Below are positions 7,938 through 17,566 of a stretch of DNA of 33,674 nucleotides, in pieces. Positions within the stretch are counted from its first letter, which is position 1. Every line of letters begins with the position of its first letter. The position numbers were made by a program, and so were the translations under genes. Origin of the DNA: Comamonas denitrificans (GTDB lineage Bacteria; Pseudomonadota; Gammaproteobacteria; Burkholderiales; Burkholderiaceae_C); assembly GCF_017368815.1 (NCBI RefSeq), contig NZ_JAFNME010000027.1:1-33674 (forward strand), in the 5' to 3' direction. Under the pieces are notes generated by a model, which was not told the origin of the DNA, made no database searches, and saw only the letters and a list, made by a program, of their open reading frames with translations.

Positions 7938-8602
7938 AAACCTTGCGCCTTGCCAACTGTTTTACGCCTATTTTTTCTGCTGCCAAAGCCGGCTTTGCCG
8001 ACCCAGGGCAGCGCTATGAAAGCCTGGCACCGACCCTTATCGACCTGCTGGAGGCAGCGGCCAACCAGGCCCGCGAATTGAAATTTGCCGAAGCCCAGGT
8101 GCGTGAGGCGCAATTTGCCGTCGTCGCCTGGGTGGATGAGGCGGCCATGTCCCACCCCTGGGAAGGGGCCGCGCAATGGCGCAGGGCACCGCTGCAGCGG
8201 CATTTTTTTTCCACCACCCGTGCGGGCGTGGAGTTTTTCCAGCGGCTGGAGGCGCTGCCCGAGGCGGCCACCGATGCGCGCGAGGTGTACGCTTTGGCGC
8301 TCTTGAGTGGTTTTCAAGGCCGTTACGCCACCCGCCCTGGTGGGGAGCTGGCACAAGTGCGGCGACTCCTGCTGGAGCGCGTCATGCGAGACCATGCCAT
8401 GGAGCCATTGGACGCGCACAGCCCGCTGTTTGAGCAGCCCTTGGGAGCCTTGCCGCAGAAGGTGCGCACGGTGCGCCGCCAACTGCCGGCCATTGCGCTG
8501 GTGTTAATCGTCGGCATTCCGGCGCTGGTCTTGGCCGGGCTGTACCTCACTTTTGATCTCTCGCTCGCACAAGAAGTCCGTCAGTTACTGGAGGTGCGCT
8601 GA
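7934..8602 (+). CDS. tssL: T6SS inner-membrane protein TssL, short DotU type
   Basis: A 222-residue DotU-family protein. The cytoplasmic helical domain (1 to about 180) includes the conserved acidic pair in FAVVAWVDEA (Asp68, Glu69) and the segment GFQGRY. A single C-terminal transmembrane helix spans about residues 184-206 (LPAIALVLIVGIPALVLAGLYL) and leaves only about 16 residues in the periplasm. There is no OmpA/peptidoglycan-binding extension, so another protein would have to anchor the complex to the cell wall if anchoring is needed. The gene overlaps tssK by 4 bp and shares one base with the start of tssM (TGATG), placing it firmly in the tssJKLM operon. Confidence 0.92.
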   Translation: MKTLRLANCFTPIFSAAKAGFADPGQRYESLAPTLIDLLEAAANQARELKFAEAQVREAQFAVVAWVDEAAMSHPWEGAAQWRRAPLQRHFFSTTRAGVEFFQRLEALPEAATDAREVYALALLSGFQGRYATRPGGELAQVRRLLLERVMRDHAMEPLDAHSPLFEQPLGALPQKVRTVRRQLPAIALVLIVGIPALVLAGLYLTFDLSLAQEVRQLLEVR

Positions 8603-11600
8603 TGCTAAAAAAAATCGGGCTCTTCTTGCTTTGGGCGCTGCTGCTGGTCGGCGGTGTGCTCGCCCTTTGGGCCTTGGCACTCTTTCAGGATTGGCCGTGG
8701 TGGTATGTCCCCCCGATGTTTATTGGGGTGGTGCTGGCTGTGCTCTTGGTGCGCTGGGGAGTACGGCGCTGGTACGCCTGGCGCTTGCGCTCCAAGATGC
8801 AAGCGCAGATGCCTCGCCAGCGTGGTGATCAAGCCACCGAGGTCGATCAAGATTGGAACGCTGGTCTTGGGGTGCTGCGCGCATCGCGCCTGAGCCGCAT
8901 GGGCTCGCCGCTGTACGTGCTGCCCTGGTTCTTGATGCTGGGGCAAAGTGGCAGTGGCCAAAGCAGCCTGATTCCTTTAAGTGGTCTGCCTCCCGCGTTG
9001 CGGCCAGGTCACCGCGGTCAAGAGGCCCGCCCAGTAGCCAACACGCTCGATTGGTGGTTCTTAGAGCACGGTATTTTTCTTGAACCCGCCGGGCGCTTGG
9101 CCATGCACAGCGATGCCAGTCCAGAATGGCGCCGCTTGCTGTATTGGTTGCTGCGCTCACGCCGACGCGAACCCCTCAATGGGGTGATGCTGGTCATTGA
9201 TGCCCACAGCCTGCTCACCGAGAGCGAGGAGCACTTGGCCGAGCAAGGTCAAAATCTGCGCTATCGACTCAACGACTTGGTCCAAGTCTTTGGTGCCCGC
9301 TTACCGGTGTATTTCATTATCACGGGGGCGCAGGCCATCCCTGGCTTGCTGCAGTGGGGGCAGGCATTAACCCCTGCACAGCGCCAGCAGCCCTTGGGCT
9401 TGTTAAGCCAGCAGCGCAGCCAAGGGGCGACAGCCTTCCTGGATGAAGTCTTCACGGGCTTGGCGCAGCGCCTGGCTGATCTGCGCATCAGCCTGGGGGT
9501 GCGCGGCTTACCCGACGCGCGAGCGTTCAGCCTGCCCGAGCAGATCACCACCTTGCGCCCGAGGCTGGAAAAATTACTCATCCCAGCCTTCGATGCCAGT
9601 CTGTACAGCGAGCCGGCACTGCTTTCGGGTTTGTTTTTCACCGCGAGCACAGAAAATGCCGAAGGGGGGCAAGAAGGTTGGTTTAGCCATGCACTGCTGG
9701 CCACACTCTTGCCGGGTCAGCGCTACGCTTACCAACCCATTGACAGCTGGCACCGCTGGCGCCGGCTGATGGTGCATGCCGCCGTGGTCGCCTGGCTGAT
9801 GGCCGCCGCCGCCGCAGGGACGCTCTTGGTGTATGCCCAGCGCCATACCAGCGAAACACTGGCCGCAGCAGCCAAAGAGCCGCCCAAGATGGCAACCTTC
9901 AAAGCAGGCTTGGAAACCGACCTGGATGCCATGCGCCGCTTTCGCCAAGCACTGCTCAATATGATGGAACAACAGCAGCGCGGCTGGCACAAGCTGTTGC
10001 CTTTTTCCGGGCATATTGAGGCGCTGCAAGCACAGTACCGCGCTGATTATGTTTTGCTGTTTAACAGTGAAATTCGTGCGCCCCTATTCGATGGCACCCT
10101 GTCGCAGAATCTTCGCGATGCTGCCAACCAAGGGGATCCCGATGTCATTGCGGCCTACGCCGAGTTTTTGGTGCGCAGCATCAACTTATTGGATGCCCGA
10201 CTCAACAACCAACCCATGGACAAGCTGCCCTTGCCCGGGGCCGCGCTGTGGTTGTTGTACCAAAAGTATGGCCCTGCTGCGCCTATCAGCGCAGCCCAAA
10301 TGGCCACGGTGGGGGCCTCTTACCGCTCTTATCTAGAGTGGCAGTCTGATGTTGCGGCCCTCCAAAACCAACGTGCGGCCTTGCTGGTGCAACTGGACAG
10401 CATGGGATTGGAGAACCGTCCACTGTCGTGGCTGACCGCATGGGCGCAGCAGCAAGGCAACCTGCCCCCCATTCGGCTGAGTGAGTATTGGTCGGATATC
10501 GACAGTGCCAACCTCAGCCTTTCCGGGGCGCACACCCTGCAAGGCCACCATGCCATCCTGAGCTTTATGGATGAACTGGGCAAAGCCAGCCGGGATCAAG
10601 CGCTATGGAAAGAACAGCGCCAACGCTTCTTGGTGCAATACCAAAACGATACCCAAGACGCTTGGTACCGTTTCCTTCAAAACAGTTTGCTCAGTGCGCA
10701 GACGCGCCTGAAAACCCATGGTGAGTGGCTAGAGACTTTAAGTGTGGTCGGAACCCCGAATGACCCCTTTCTGAAGCTGCTGCAGCGCAGTGCCGAACGC
10801 TTGGCGGTGATTCCGGCCCAAGACCGGACACCTTGGGCCAACCGCGCCGTGGCGATGGCCCGGCTATTGCAGCTGTCCCAGAAAGAGGATCTGACCACCG
10901 GTGCCAGCGCACTGAGCAAACTGGAGGTGGCCAATGCGCTGGGGGGCGATATTCTCAAAAACGTGGCCAAGGGTGGCTCGGTACAAGCCGGTGTTGATGT
11001 GATGCGCGATGAACTCGCCCAAGCCCAGGCACTGAGCAAGTTCCAGCAATTAATCAAAGGGGTGGTGGCCGATCTGCAAAAAAGCGACGCACAAGCGTTC
11101 CAGGTGGCATTGGACACCTGGGGCTATGGCGCAGACCCGGCCGTCAAATCGGCCCCCTTGTGGGAGGCTGCCGATGTGCGCACGCAATTGACCCAAGCCC
11201 TCAAAGGCGCAGACCCGCGCGAGGACGTGGTTTGGAGCTTGGTGACCGGCTCGCTGGACTTTGCCATCCGCTACGCCAGCGAAGTGGCCGCCTGCCGGAT
11301 GCAAAGCGATTGGCATGGACAGGTGCTCAGTGCAATTGACGGGGTACATGATCCGGTCGTGCTCAACGAACTGCTGTATGGCGAGCGCGGGCAGCTGCCG
11401 GCATTCATGAATGGACCGATCAAAACCTTTATCCAGCGCGATGCCCGACGCTACAGTGGCCGCCCAGCGCTGGGGGTGCAAATTCCGTTATCGGGGGCGT
11501 TTTATGCGTATGTCAGCCGCATTCAACACGCCCAAAGTGACTTGGTCAGCGCCCAGCGCCAAAGCCATGTAGAGCAAGCCACCAAAGAGCAAGCCAAGCT

Positions 11601-12333
11601 GGCACTGGAAGCAGAGAAAAAAACCCTGGAGGCCGAGCAAACCGCCGCCAAAGAGCAACTGGCGCTGTCCCAGGCCTCTACAGCGGTGGTGGCGCTGACT
11701 GCCACACCGCCACAGGTCAATCCAGGTGCGCGCTCTTTACCGCAACAAACCCGGCTGACTTTGCAGTGCAGTGGTCGCTCCACCGTCTTGGATAACTACA
11801 ACTTTCCGACCAATGCCAGCTTTGTCTGGACGGCTGGGGCGTGTACCGATGTCTCGTTAGAAGTGATTTTTGCCAACTTCAAGCTGACCCGGCACTGGAG
11901 CGGTGAGCGTGCGTTTGTGGATTTTTTATCCACGTTTACAGGGGGGGTGCACACTTTTACCGCCAACGATTTTCCCAATCAGCGCCTCTTGATGGAGAGC
12001 GAAAATCTGACCCAGCTTCAGATCACGTACCGCCAACAGGGTGAAAAACAGTTGCTGGATAAGTTTCGACAAACCGATGACTTGCAGCTGCAACTCACCC
12101 GCATGGGCCAGCGCCTCCAAGCCATCCAGAGTGAATTGACGGCAATGCAAGCCCAGGAGGCTGCACAAAATGTGGCCTTGGCAGCTGCGGGCTCAAAAAT
12201 TGAGCAGGGGCTAGCCGGCATTCGGCCACCCAACGACATTGCTTGGTGCTGGAGCCCCCCGCGGGCTGAAAAAACAGCCGCACCCAGCAATGCTGCCAAG
12301 CCGCATGTGGCCCAACCAACCCGCCAGCGTTGA
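8602..12333 (+). CDS. tssM: T6SS membrane protein TssM (IcmF family) with degenerate P-loop
   Basis: A 1243-residue IcmF-type protein that spans the inner membrane and contacts TssJ in the periplasm. Two N-terminal membrane helices (about 5-25 and 36-53) are followed by a cytoplasmic GTPase-like domain and a third helix (about 391-411). A long periplasmic part follows, containing a likely coiled coil at about 975-1030 (EQATKEQAKLALEAEKKTLE). The Walker A position reads GQSGSGQS (residues 114-121), so the catalytic Lys is Gln120. The usual DTAGR of Walker B reads EPAGR (161-165). NTP hydrolysis is therefore unlikely. Such loss is known in some TssM proteins and does not by itself mean an inactive T6SS. 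The frame is intact throughout. It is the last gene of the locus and converges on coaX with 8 bases between the two stops. Confidence 0.93.
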   Translation: MLKKIGLFLLWALLLVGGVLALWALALFQDWPWWYVPPMFIGVVLAVLLVRWGVRRWYAWRLRSKMQAQMPRQRGDQATEVDQDWNAGLGVLRASRLSRMGSPLYVLPWFLMLGQSGSGQSSLIPLSGLPPALRPGHRGQEARPVANTLDWWFLEHGIFLEPAGRLAMHSDASPEWRRLLYWLLRSRRREPLNGVMLVIDAHSLLTESEEHLAEQGQNLRYRLNDLVQVFGARLPVYFIITGAQAIPGLLQWGQALTPAQRQQPLGLLSQQRSQGATAFLDEVFTGLAQRLADLRISLGVRGLPDARAFSLPEQITTLRPRLEKLLIPAFDASLYSEPALLSGLFFTASTENAEGGQEGWFSHALLATLLPGQRYAYQPIDSWHRWRRLMVHAAVVAWLMAAAAAGTLLVYAQRHTSETLAAAAKEPPKMATFKAGLETDLDAMRRFRQALLNMMEQQQRGWHKLLPFSGHIEALQAQYRADYVLLFNSEIRAPLFDGTLSQNLRDAANQGDPDVIAAYAEFLVRSINLLDARLNNQPMDKLPLPGAALWLLYQKYGPAAPISAAQMATVGASYRSYLEWQSDVAALQNQRAALLVQLDSMGLENRPLSWLTAWAQQQGNLPPIRLSEYWSDIDSANLSLSGAHTLQGHHAILSFMDELGKASRDQALWKEQRQRFLVQYQNDTQDAWYRFLQNSLLSAQTRLKTHGEWLETLSVVGTPNDPFLKLLQRSAERLAVIPAQDRTPWANRAVAMARLLQLSQKEDLTTGASALSKLEVANALGGDILKNVAKGGSVQAGVDVMRDELAQAQALSKFQQLIKGVVADLQKSDAQAFQVALDTWGYGADPAVKSAPLWEAADVRTQLTQALKGADPREDVVWSLVTGSLDFAIRYASEVAACRMQSDWHGQVLSAIDGVHDPVVLNELLYGERGQLPAFMNGPIKTFIQRDARRYSGRPALGVQIPLSGAFYAYVSRIQHAQSDLVSAQRQSHVEQATKEQAKLALEAEKKTLEAEQTAAKEQLALSQASTAVVALTATPPQVNPGARSLPQQTRLTLQCSGRSTVLDNYNFPTNASFVWTAGACTDVSLEVIFANFKLTRHWSGERAFVDFLSTFTGGVHTFTANDFPNQRLLMESENLTQLQITYRQQGEKQLLDKFRQTDDLQLQLTRMGQRLQAIQSELTAMQAQEAAQNVALAAAGSKIEQGLAGIRPPNDIAWCWSPPRAEKTAAPSNAAKPHVAQPTRQR

Positions 12334-12341
12334 GAGCGCCC

Positions 12342-13127
12342 CTAGGCCGCCGCTTTGGCAAAGCGCTGGGCCCCCAGGGCCAGCAGGCCCTCGAACACCA
12401 GGTTATCAACCAGCTCAAAGGGGCGCGTCATGCTGGGCACCATCTTCCAGCCTGCGCCACCGGCCATGATGCAGGCTGGCTCCATGCGGCAGTGCAGGTA
12501 CAGGTGCTGGTACATGCGCTCGACCGCCCCGGCAATGGCGTAGGTGCCGCCGCTGGTCAAGGCATCGCTGGTGTTGGTGGGGAAGGGGGTGACCTGGCCG
12601 GTGGGCACATGCAGGCCTGCTGTGCCCGTCTCCAGCGCCCGCAGCATGATGCCGTGGCCGGGAAGGATCAAGCCGCCCAGAAACCGCCCATCGGCATCCA
12701 GCGCATCCACCGTTACGGCCGTGCCCACCATCACCACAATCAGCGGGCGCGGGCTGCCGCGTTGCACGATGCGTTGGCGCGCGCCAATCATGGCCACCCA
12801 ACGATCGGCCCCCAGGCGCAGCGGCTGGTCGTAGCCGTTGGTCACGCCCGCCTCTTGGCTGCTGGGCACGACCCACTGGGGAGCAAAGTCCCAGCCCAGC
12901 ATCTGGTCGATTTGCTCATGCACCCGCCGCCGGGTGGTTTCGCTGGCCACCGCGCAACCGAGCATGCAGCAGGGCGCAGGCAGACGGCTCCAGGGGCCGT
13001 CGGCCAATTGTTCGATTTGCTCTAAAAACTCCGCCCCCTGTGCCAGCAGACTGGCCCCATGGCGGGGTGCGTCGTACATGGCCCACTTCAAGCGGGTGTT
13101 GCCGATGTCAATGGCCAGAAATGTCAT
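12342..13127 (-). CDS. coaX: Type III pantothenate kinase
   Basis: CoaX phosphorylates pantothenate in the first committed step of coenzyme A synthesis. The 261-residue product starts at ATG 13127 with the phosphate-binding motif [12 protein letters not shown] (Asp7). Later come [14 protein letters not shown] and [17 protein letters not shown]...FLGGLILPG, which are the ASKHA-fold motifs of the type III enzyme. An upstream in-frame extension of 52 residues does not look like family sequence and was dropped. In several betaproteobacteria coaX sits beside birA; no birA is present here. It is convergent with tssM, and upstream it faces the kbp gene across 173 bases. The sequence between holds no further gene. 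Confidence 0.93.
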   Translation of the reverse strand: MTFLAIDIGNTRLKWAMYDAPRHGASLLAQGAEFLEQIEQLADGPWSRLPAPCCMLGCAVASETTRRRVHEQIDQMLGWDFAPQWVVPSSQEAGVTNGYDQPLRLGADRWVAMIGARQRIVQRGSPRPLIVVMVGTAVTVDALDADGRFLGGLILPGHGIMLRALETGTAGLHVPTGQVTPFPTNTSDALTSGGTYAIAGAVERMYQHLYLHCRMEPACIMAGGAGWKMVPSMTRPFELVDNLVFEGLLALGAQRFAKAAA

Positions 13128-13300
13128 AAGGCAGGGATTATCAGGATTTTTACCGCCCAGGACAGCGACGGCACAGCGCATTGCACAGGGCGCGGCACTG
13201 AATTGTGAAAAAAAGTAGCTATTGCGCCGATGAAAGGACGATTGGCCCGCATCCGCCGGTAAAGTGGTCACTTGTTTCAACACAAGAAGGAGTCTTCCCC

Positions 13301-13783
13301 ATGGGTCTGTTTAGTTTTATCAAAGAAGCCGGTGAAAAACTTTTTGGCGGCAAGCCCGCCCAGGCAGCCACAGCGGCGGCCCCTTCGGCGCAAGACTTGA
13401 ATGCCCAAGCGGCGCAAGCCATTACCACCTATATCCAAGCTCAAAACCTGGGCCTGGAAGACCTGCAGGTCACGTTTGATGGCAGCGAGGGCAAAGTGAC
13501 CGTGCGCGGCGTGGCCCCCACCCAAGCGGCCAAAGAAAAAGTCACCCTGTGCTGTGGCAACGTTGCCAGCGTGCAAAGTGTGGACAACGAGATGACGGTC
13601 ACCCAGCCCGAGCCCGAAGCCCAATACCACGACGTGGTGCGCGGTGACACCTTGAGCGCCATCGCGAAAAAATTCTATGGCGATGCCAACAAGTACCCAG
13701 TGATTTTTGAGGCCAACAAGCCCATGCTGACCCACCCGGACAAGATTTACCCGGGTCAAAAACTGCGCATTCCCGCGCTGTAA
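13301..13783 (+). CDS. kbp: BON-LysM protein of the Kbp/YgaU family
   Basis: A 160-residue protein that matches E. coli Kbp (YgaU), a cytoplasmic K+-binding protein, in layout and sequence. The N-terminal [16 protein letters not shown] is followed by an Ala-rich linker and a BON domain (about 45-105, with [16 protein letters not shown] and [11 protein letters not shown]). The LysM domain spans about 110-160 ([20 protein letters not shown] and [19 protein letters not shown]). There is no signal peptide. The start, ATG 13301, is preceded by AAGAAGGAG (13284-13292). It is followed by a strong intrinsic terminator, so it is probably a single-gene transcript. The function here is inferred by homology to the E. 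coli protein. Confidence 0.9.
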   Translation: MGLFSFIKEAGEKLFGGKPAQAATAAAPSAQDLNAQAAQAITTYIQAQNLGLEDLQVTFDGSEGKVTVRGVAPTQAAKEKVTLCCGNVASVQSVDNEMTVTQPEPEAQYHDVVRGDTLSAIAKKFYGDANKYPVIFEANKPMLTHPDKIYPGQKLRIPAL

Positions 13784-13799
13784 TCGCGCCCTGCCCCCC

Positions 13800-13826
13800 A
13801 GCCAGCCTGATAGGCTGGCTTTTTTT
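13800..13826 (+). terminator. Rho-independent terminator after kbp
   Basis: GCCAGCC (13801-13807), loop TGATA, GGCTGGC (13813-13819), then seven T. The A at 13800 also pairs with the first T. It is a perfect 7-bp GC-rich stem located 17 bases after the kbp stop. Confidence 0.9.
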
Positions 13827-13860
13827 ATGGCCGGGGCGCAGACGGGGCTGGGAGGCGGGG

Positions 13861-14502
13861 CTAGGAGAACGACTCTTCCAGCGCCCCCGGTGCCAGATGG
13901 CGCACATCGCCCCAACCAACCAGGCTCAGGCCCTGGGGTGTCCAGAGCAAGCGGTTGATGGCGGTATTGGTCAGCGCCCAGGTGCGCGGCGCTTGCAGGT
14001 CTTGCTGGGTGGCCAGGCGGTACAAGATGTCCATCACCCCGCCGTGCGCAATCAGGGCGATTTGCTCACCCACATGCTGCTGGGCCAGGCGCTGCACGGT
14101 GGCGGCGATGCGTTCGCGCAGTTGCAGCAGGGATTCGCCGCCACCAGGGAAGACCAAGTGGGGGTCGCGCTTGCGCCAGCGGTGCGAGTCTTCGGGGTGC
14201 GATTGCGCCACCTCGGCAAAGGTGCGCCCTTCAAAAACACCAAAACAGCGCTCGCGCAGGCCCGGCTCAGGGTGCAGGGCGGTTTGCGTGCTCGTGGCCA
14301 GGGCCTGGGCGGTTTGCCAGGCGCGCTGCAAGTCGCTGCTGTAAATGGCGGCCAAGGTTTCATCGGCCAGCGCCTGGGCCGCCTGCTGGGCCTGGGCTTG
14401 GCCCGTGGCGTTCAAGGGAATGTCGGTGTGGCCTTGAATGCGGCCAGTCGCATTCCAGGAGGTTTCGCCGTGCCGAATGGCAATGATGCGGGTTGCGTCC
14501 AT
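13861..14502 (-). CDS. Histidine phosphatase family protein (phosphoglycerate mutase-like)
   Basis: A 213-residue member of the histidine phosphatase superfamily. The phosphorylated His is in the N-terminal motif IAIRHGETSWN (His11), preceded and followed by the typical Arg and Gly-Glu. The second Arg is in YSSDLQRAWQTA, the acid in LRERCFGVFEGRT, and the second His in LIAHGGVMD. These residues support a phosphatase or mutase activity. The family (GpmB, CobC, PhoE types) is not resolvable to one substrate from sequence alone. The start is ATG 14502; a TTG at 14508 is less likely. No clear ribosome binding site is visible. It is convergent with kbp, with the terminator between them usable from the + side. 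Confidence 0.88.
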   Translation of the reverse strand: MDATRIIAIRHGETSWNATGRIQGHTDIPLNATGQAQAQQAAQALADETLAAIYSSDLQRAWQTAQALATSTQTALHPEPGLRERCFGVFEGRTFAEVAQSHPEDSHRWRKRDPHLVFPGGGESLLQLRERIAATVQRLAQQHVGEQIALIAHGGVMDILYRLATQQDLQAPRTWALTNTAINRLLWTPQGLSLVGWGDVRHLAPGALEESFS

Positions 14503-14813
14503 GGGCAAGAAAAAAAGGGGGTAAAAAAGCGTTTGATTCTCGGGTAAACCCTAGGTGCTTGCAAGCCCCAGAGGAGTGCAGCGGCGAATGCGTGATTTTG
14601 CACGCCATTGCAGGCAGAAGGCAGCAGGTTCGTCGCGCATGACTACAAAGTAGCGATCTGCGCTTAATTGTCATTAAGTTTGCGCAAAATTGGGATGATT
14701 TGCCGGCATTTGCAGACAAATAAATAGCGCTGATTATTTTGCACTGCTCCCCTGGGCAAGCCTGAAACACTCTCCTACCATCGCCGTCGATTGTTTTTGC
14801 TTTGGAGATTGCG
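14503..14813. other. Intergenic region upstream of bioB with an AT-rich dyad
   Basis: These 311 bases separate two divergent genes and hold no convincing ORF or RNA gene. The left half is featureless. At 14663-14678 is a perfect dyad CTTAAT-N4-ATTAAG, flanked on both sides by GCGC (14660-14663 and 14682-14685). TTGTCA (14668-14673) could be a -35 box, and GATTAT (14732-14737) a weak -10 box of another promoter. No match to the E. coli biotin operator (TTGTAAACC half-sites) or to the BioR box is seen. A bioB promoter must lie here, but I cannot place it with confidence. Confidence 0.45.
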
Positions 14814-15806
14814 ATGACTGCTTGGACTTTGTCTGCTATTGAGGATTTGTTTGCCCAGCCGTGGCTGACGGTGCTGCAACGCGCCGTTAGCGTCCACCAG
14901 GCCCATTGGCCCCAGCCGGAGGTGGAGCTGGCCACCTTGCTGTCGGTCAAAACCGGCGGCTGCCCGGAAAACTGCGGCTACTGCCCCCAGTCGCAAACTT
15001 TTGAGACCGAGGTGAAAGCCAGCAAGCTGCTGCCTGAAAACGAGGTGCTGCAAGCGGCCCAGGCGGCCAAGGTCGCTGGGGCCACCCGCTTTTGCATGGG
15101 GGCCGCCTGGCGCAGCCCCAAAGGGCGGGATCTGGAAAAAATGGCCACCATGATCGCCAACGTCAAAGCCCTGGGGCTGGAGACCTGCGCCACGCTGGGC
15201 ATGCTCTCGCCCGACCAGGCGCAGACCTTGCAGGCGGCCGGGCTGGATTACTACAACCACAACCTCGATACCAGCCCCGCGCATTACGCCCAGGTGGTGA
15301 CCACGCGCAGCTACCAAGACCGGCTCGACACCCTGAGCGCCGTGCGCCAGGCCGGTATCAAGGTGTGCTGCGGCGGCATCATTGGCCTGGGCGAGCAGCA
15401 GGCCGACCGCGCCAGTTTGATTGCCGAACTGGTCAAGCTGCAGCCCGAGTCGGTGCCCATCAACAGCCTGGTGCCCGTGCCCGGCACGGTGCTGGCCAGC
15501 AGCGCCCCGGTGGATCCGCTGGATTTTGTGCGGGTGATTGCCATCTGCCGCATCACCATGCCCCGGGCGCGGATTCGCCTGTCGGCCGGCCGCCAGCAAT
15601 TGGGCGAAGCGGTGCAAGGGCTGTGCTTTTTGGCCGGGGCGAATTCGATTTTTTATGGCGACAAGCTGCTGACCACCGGCAATCCGGACACCCAGGCCGA
15701 TGATCAATTGCTACAAAAACTAGGGCTGCAAGCGTTTACTGCAAGCCAAAATGAAGGTGTTAGCGCCCCAATTCTGAAGCAGGACGAACGGGAGCTGATC
15801 CATTAA
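14814..15806 (+). CDS. bioB: Biotin synthase
   Basis: BioB is the radical-SAM enzyme that inserts sulfur into dethiobiotin. The 330-residue product carries the radical-SAM cluster motif C-x3-C-x2-C at Cys50, Cys54 and Cys57 ([12 protein letters not shown]). Other family blocks include YYNHNLDTS and [12 protein letters not shown]; the Cys pair there supports the second cluster. [11 protein letters not shown] and RIRLSAGR with the [2Fe-2S]-ligand Arg are also present. The start is ATG 14814 with GGAG at 14804-14807; a TTG four codons upstream is rejected. No other bio gene is nearby, so it is a stand-alone gene. Its last 47 bases overlap the 3' end of the convergent DUF4136 gene. Confidence 0.95.
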   Translation: MTAWTLSAIEDLFAQPWLTVLQRAVSVHQAHWPQPEVELATLLSVKTGGCPENCGYCPQSQTFETEVKASKLLPENEVLQAAQAAKVAGATRFCMGAAWRSPKGRDLEKMATMIANVKALGLETCATLGMLSPDQAQTLQAAGLDYYNHNLDTSPAHYAQVVTTRSYQDRLDTLSAVRQAGIKVCCGGIIGLGEQQADRASLIAELVKLQPESVPINSLVPVPGTVLASSAPVDPLDFVRVIAICRITMPRARIRLSAGRQQLGEAVQGLCFLAGANSIFYGDKLLTTGNPDTQADDQLLQKLGLQAFTASQNEGVSAPILKQDERELIH

Positions 15807-16545
15807 CAGGAGCAGCCGTCGCCGGCACAGCCCCTGCGGGCGCAGCTGGCGCGGGTGGCGGCAAGGTGGTGTCCACCGGCTGCCAGACCGGCAGCGGCAC
15901 GCTGGCCGGGGCTTGCGGGGCTGGCGCTTCTGCAGGTGCAGGCAGGAGGGTGACTTGGCGGGGCCCGGTGGGCGGGGCCGGAAACCCGGTCAGGGCGGCA
16001 TCAAACAGCACCTGCCAGATGGTGTCGTCATTGACGCGCACTTCATCGTACTGGGCCGAGGTTTCGTACACGATGCGCTGGCTTTGCGCATCGCGCAGCA
16101 CCAGCTTGACGGCCCGCAGATACACCCGGGGCGGGGTGTCCATCATCATCCAGTGCATATTCCAGCCGCTGTACCAGCCACCGCCGTAGCCCAGGCCCCA
16201 ACCAAAGCGCGGGCCGTAGTAGTACGGATCCCACGTTGGATGCTGGGCGCGGCCTTCGCCGGCCGAGGCACCCACTTGCACCACCAGTTTGGCCTGCTCA
16301 GGGCGCGGGGCACGCTGCAAGCCGACCTTGGTCAAGGCCGTGTCGGCGGCCATTTCAATGCGGGCAAAGCTGGCTTGCTGCGCCTGGGAGGGCAGCACCT
16401 CCAGCCGGTAGGTGGTCGGCAAGGCCACGCCTTGCATGCTGGCGTAGGACTGCACCTGGCTGGTAATGGCCGCCGGGCCGGTGGCGCAACCGGCCAAGAG
16501 CAGCGCACTGGCCAGGGCGGCTGCAGTGAATGCGCGTTGGAACAT
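15760..16545 (-). CDS. DUF4136 domain lipoprotein
   Basis: A 261-residue secreted lipoprotein. [20 protein letters not shown] gives a signal peptide with the lipobox Cys at 20. Residues about 35-185 fit DUF4136: [32 protein letters not shown], an aromatic, Gly-rich stretch ([19 protein letters not shown]), and [23 protein letters not shown]. The C-terminal 70 residues are low-complexity Pro/Ala. The start, ATG 16545, has AAAGGGA upstream; the longer in-frame extension lacks family sequence and would bury the signal peptide. It shares the minus strand with ttcA, whose stop is 31 bases upstream, so the two may be co-transcribed. The function of the family is unknown; it is found in the envelope of many proteobacteria. 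Confidence 0.85.
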   Translation of the reverse strand: MFQRAFTAAALASALLLAGCATGPAAITSQVQSYASMQGVALPTTYRLEVLPSQAQQASFARIEMAADTALTKVGLQRAPRPEQAKLVVQVGASAGEGRAQHPTWDPYYYGPRFGWGLGYGGGWYSGWNMHWMMMDTPPRVYLRAVKLVLRDAQSQRIVYETSAQYDEVRVNDDTIWQVLFDAALTGFPAPPTGPRQVTLLPAPAEAPAPQAPASVPLPVWQPVDTTLPPPAPAAPAGAVPATAAPVNGSAPVRPASELGR

Positions 16546-16576
16546 AGTGATCCCTTTCTGGCCCCGGCGGGGCGCG

Positions 16577-17566
16577 TTAATTGTCGAGGCTGGTTTCCAG
16601 GGTAGAACGGCTGCGCTGGACGACTTGCGGCATCGGCAGGGGCTCATCGTCAAAGGCAATGTCGCCCTGGGGGTCGGCCATGCCGGTGGCCTTGGCGTTT
16701 TTAAAGTCGTGCAGCTTGGGGTCCATCATGTGCGTGGTCACCACATGGCCCATGGCGCGGAACATGCTTTCGATGCGGCCGGGGTGTTTTTTCTCCCACT
16801 CGCGCAGCATTTCATTAACGGCCACGCGCTGCAGGCCGTCCTGGCTGCCGCACAGATTGCAGGGAATGATGGGGAACTGCTGGTACTCGGCCCAGCTGCG
16901 CGTATCGCGCTCGGGCACATAGCACAGGGGGCGAATCACCACATGCTTGCCATCGTCGCTGACCAGCTTGGGCGGCATGCCCTTCATGCGGCCGCCGTAG
17001 AACAGGTTGAGCAGCATGGTGGCCAAAATGTCGTCCCGGTGGTGGCCCAGCGCCACCTTGGTGCATTGCAGGCGGTCGGCCACCGAGTACAAAATCGCCC
17101 GGCGCAGGCGCGAGCACAGGCTGCAGGTGGTCTTGCCCTCGGGCACCACGCGCTTGACGACGCTGTAGGTGTCCTGGTTTTCGATGTGGTACTCCACGCC
17201 AATGCTTTTGAAGTAATCGGGCAGGATGTGCTCCGGAAAGCCCGGCTGCTTCTGGTCGAGATTGACGGCCACGATGTCAAACTTGACCGGGGCGCGTTTT
17301 TGCAGCTTGCGCAAAATGTCCAGCAGGGTGTAGCTGTCCTTGCCGCCGGACATGCACACCATGATGCGGTCGCCCTCTTCAATCATGTTGAAGTCGGTAA
17401 TCGCCCGGCCCACCTCGCGGCACAGGCGTTTTTCCAGTTTGTACGCCTCGCGCTGGGCCTTGGTTCGGCCGCTGGTGGCCGCCTCCGGGGCGGGCATGGC
17501 GCTGCTGTCGGTGTCAGAAAAGTCGGCAGCCTCAGCCACCCAGGAGGGAGAAGTATCAGTATTCAT
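16577..17566 (-). CDS. ttcA: tRNA 2-thiocytidine(32) synthetase TtcA
   Basis: TtcA thiolates cytidine 32 of tRNA using ATP and an iron-sulfur cluster. The 329-residue protein has the PP-loop SGGKDS (residues 73-78). The Cys pair in TTCSLCSR (148, 151) and a further pair in IPCNLCG (236, 239) supply the cluster ligands. [16 protein letters not shown] is the conserved active-site block. The N-terminus (1-34) is acidic and low-complexity, as in many betaproteobacterial TtcA proteins. The start is ATG 17566; a TTG three codons earlier was not used. The gene is divergent from the GGDEF-EAL gene across a 181-base spacer. That spacer contains TGAAA-N7-TTTCA (17599-17615), a weak dyad of unknown meaning. 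Confidence 0.95.
   Translation of the reverse strand: MNTDTSPSWVAEAADFSDTDSSAMPAPEAATSGRTKAQREAYKLEKRLCREVGRAITDFNMIEEGDRIMVCMSGGKDSYTLLDILRKLQKRAPVKFDIVAVNLDQKQPGFPEHILPDYFKSIGVEYHIENQDTYSVVKRVVPEGKTTCSLCSRLRRAILYSVADRLQCTKVALGHHRDDILATMLLNLFYGGRMKGMPPKLVSDDGKHVVIRPLCYVPERDTRSWAEYQQFPIIPCNLCGSQDGLQRVAVNEMLREWEKKHPGRIESMFRAMGHVVTTHMMDPKLHDFKNAKATGMADPQGDIAFDDEPLPMPQVVQRSRSTLETSLDN

Noticed and set aside
12330-13025. 231-codon + strand open frame opposite coaX
   Set aside because: coaX motifs are intact on the minus strand. The + frame would start inside the tssM stop region without a ribosome binding site.
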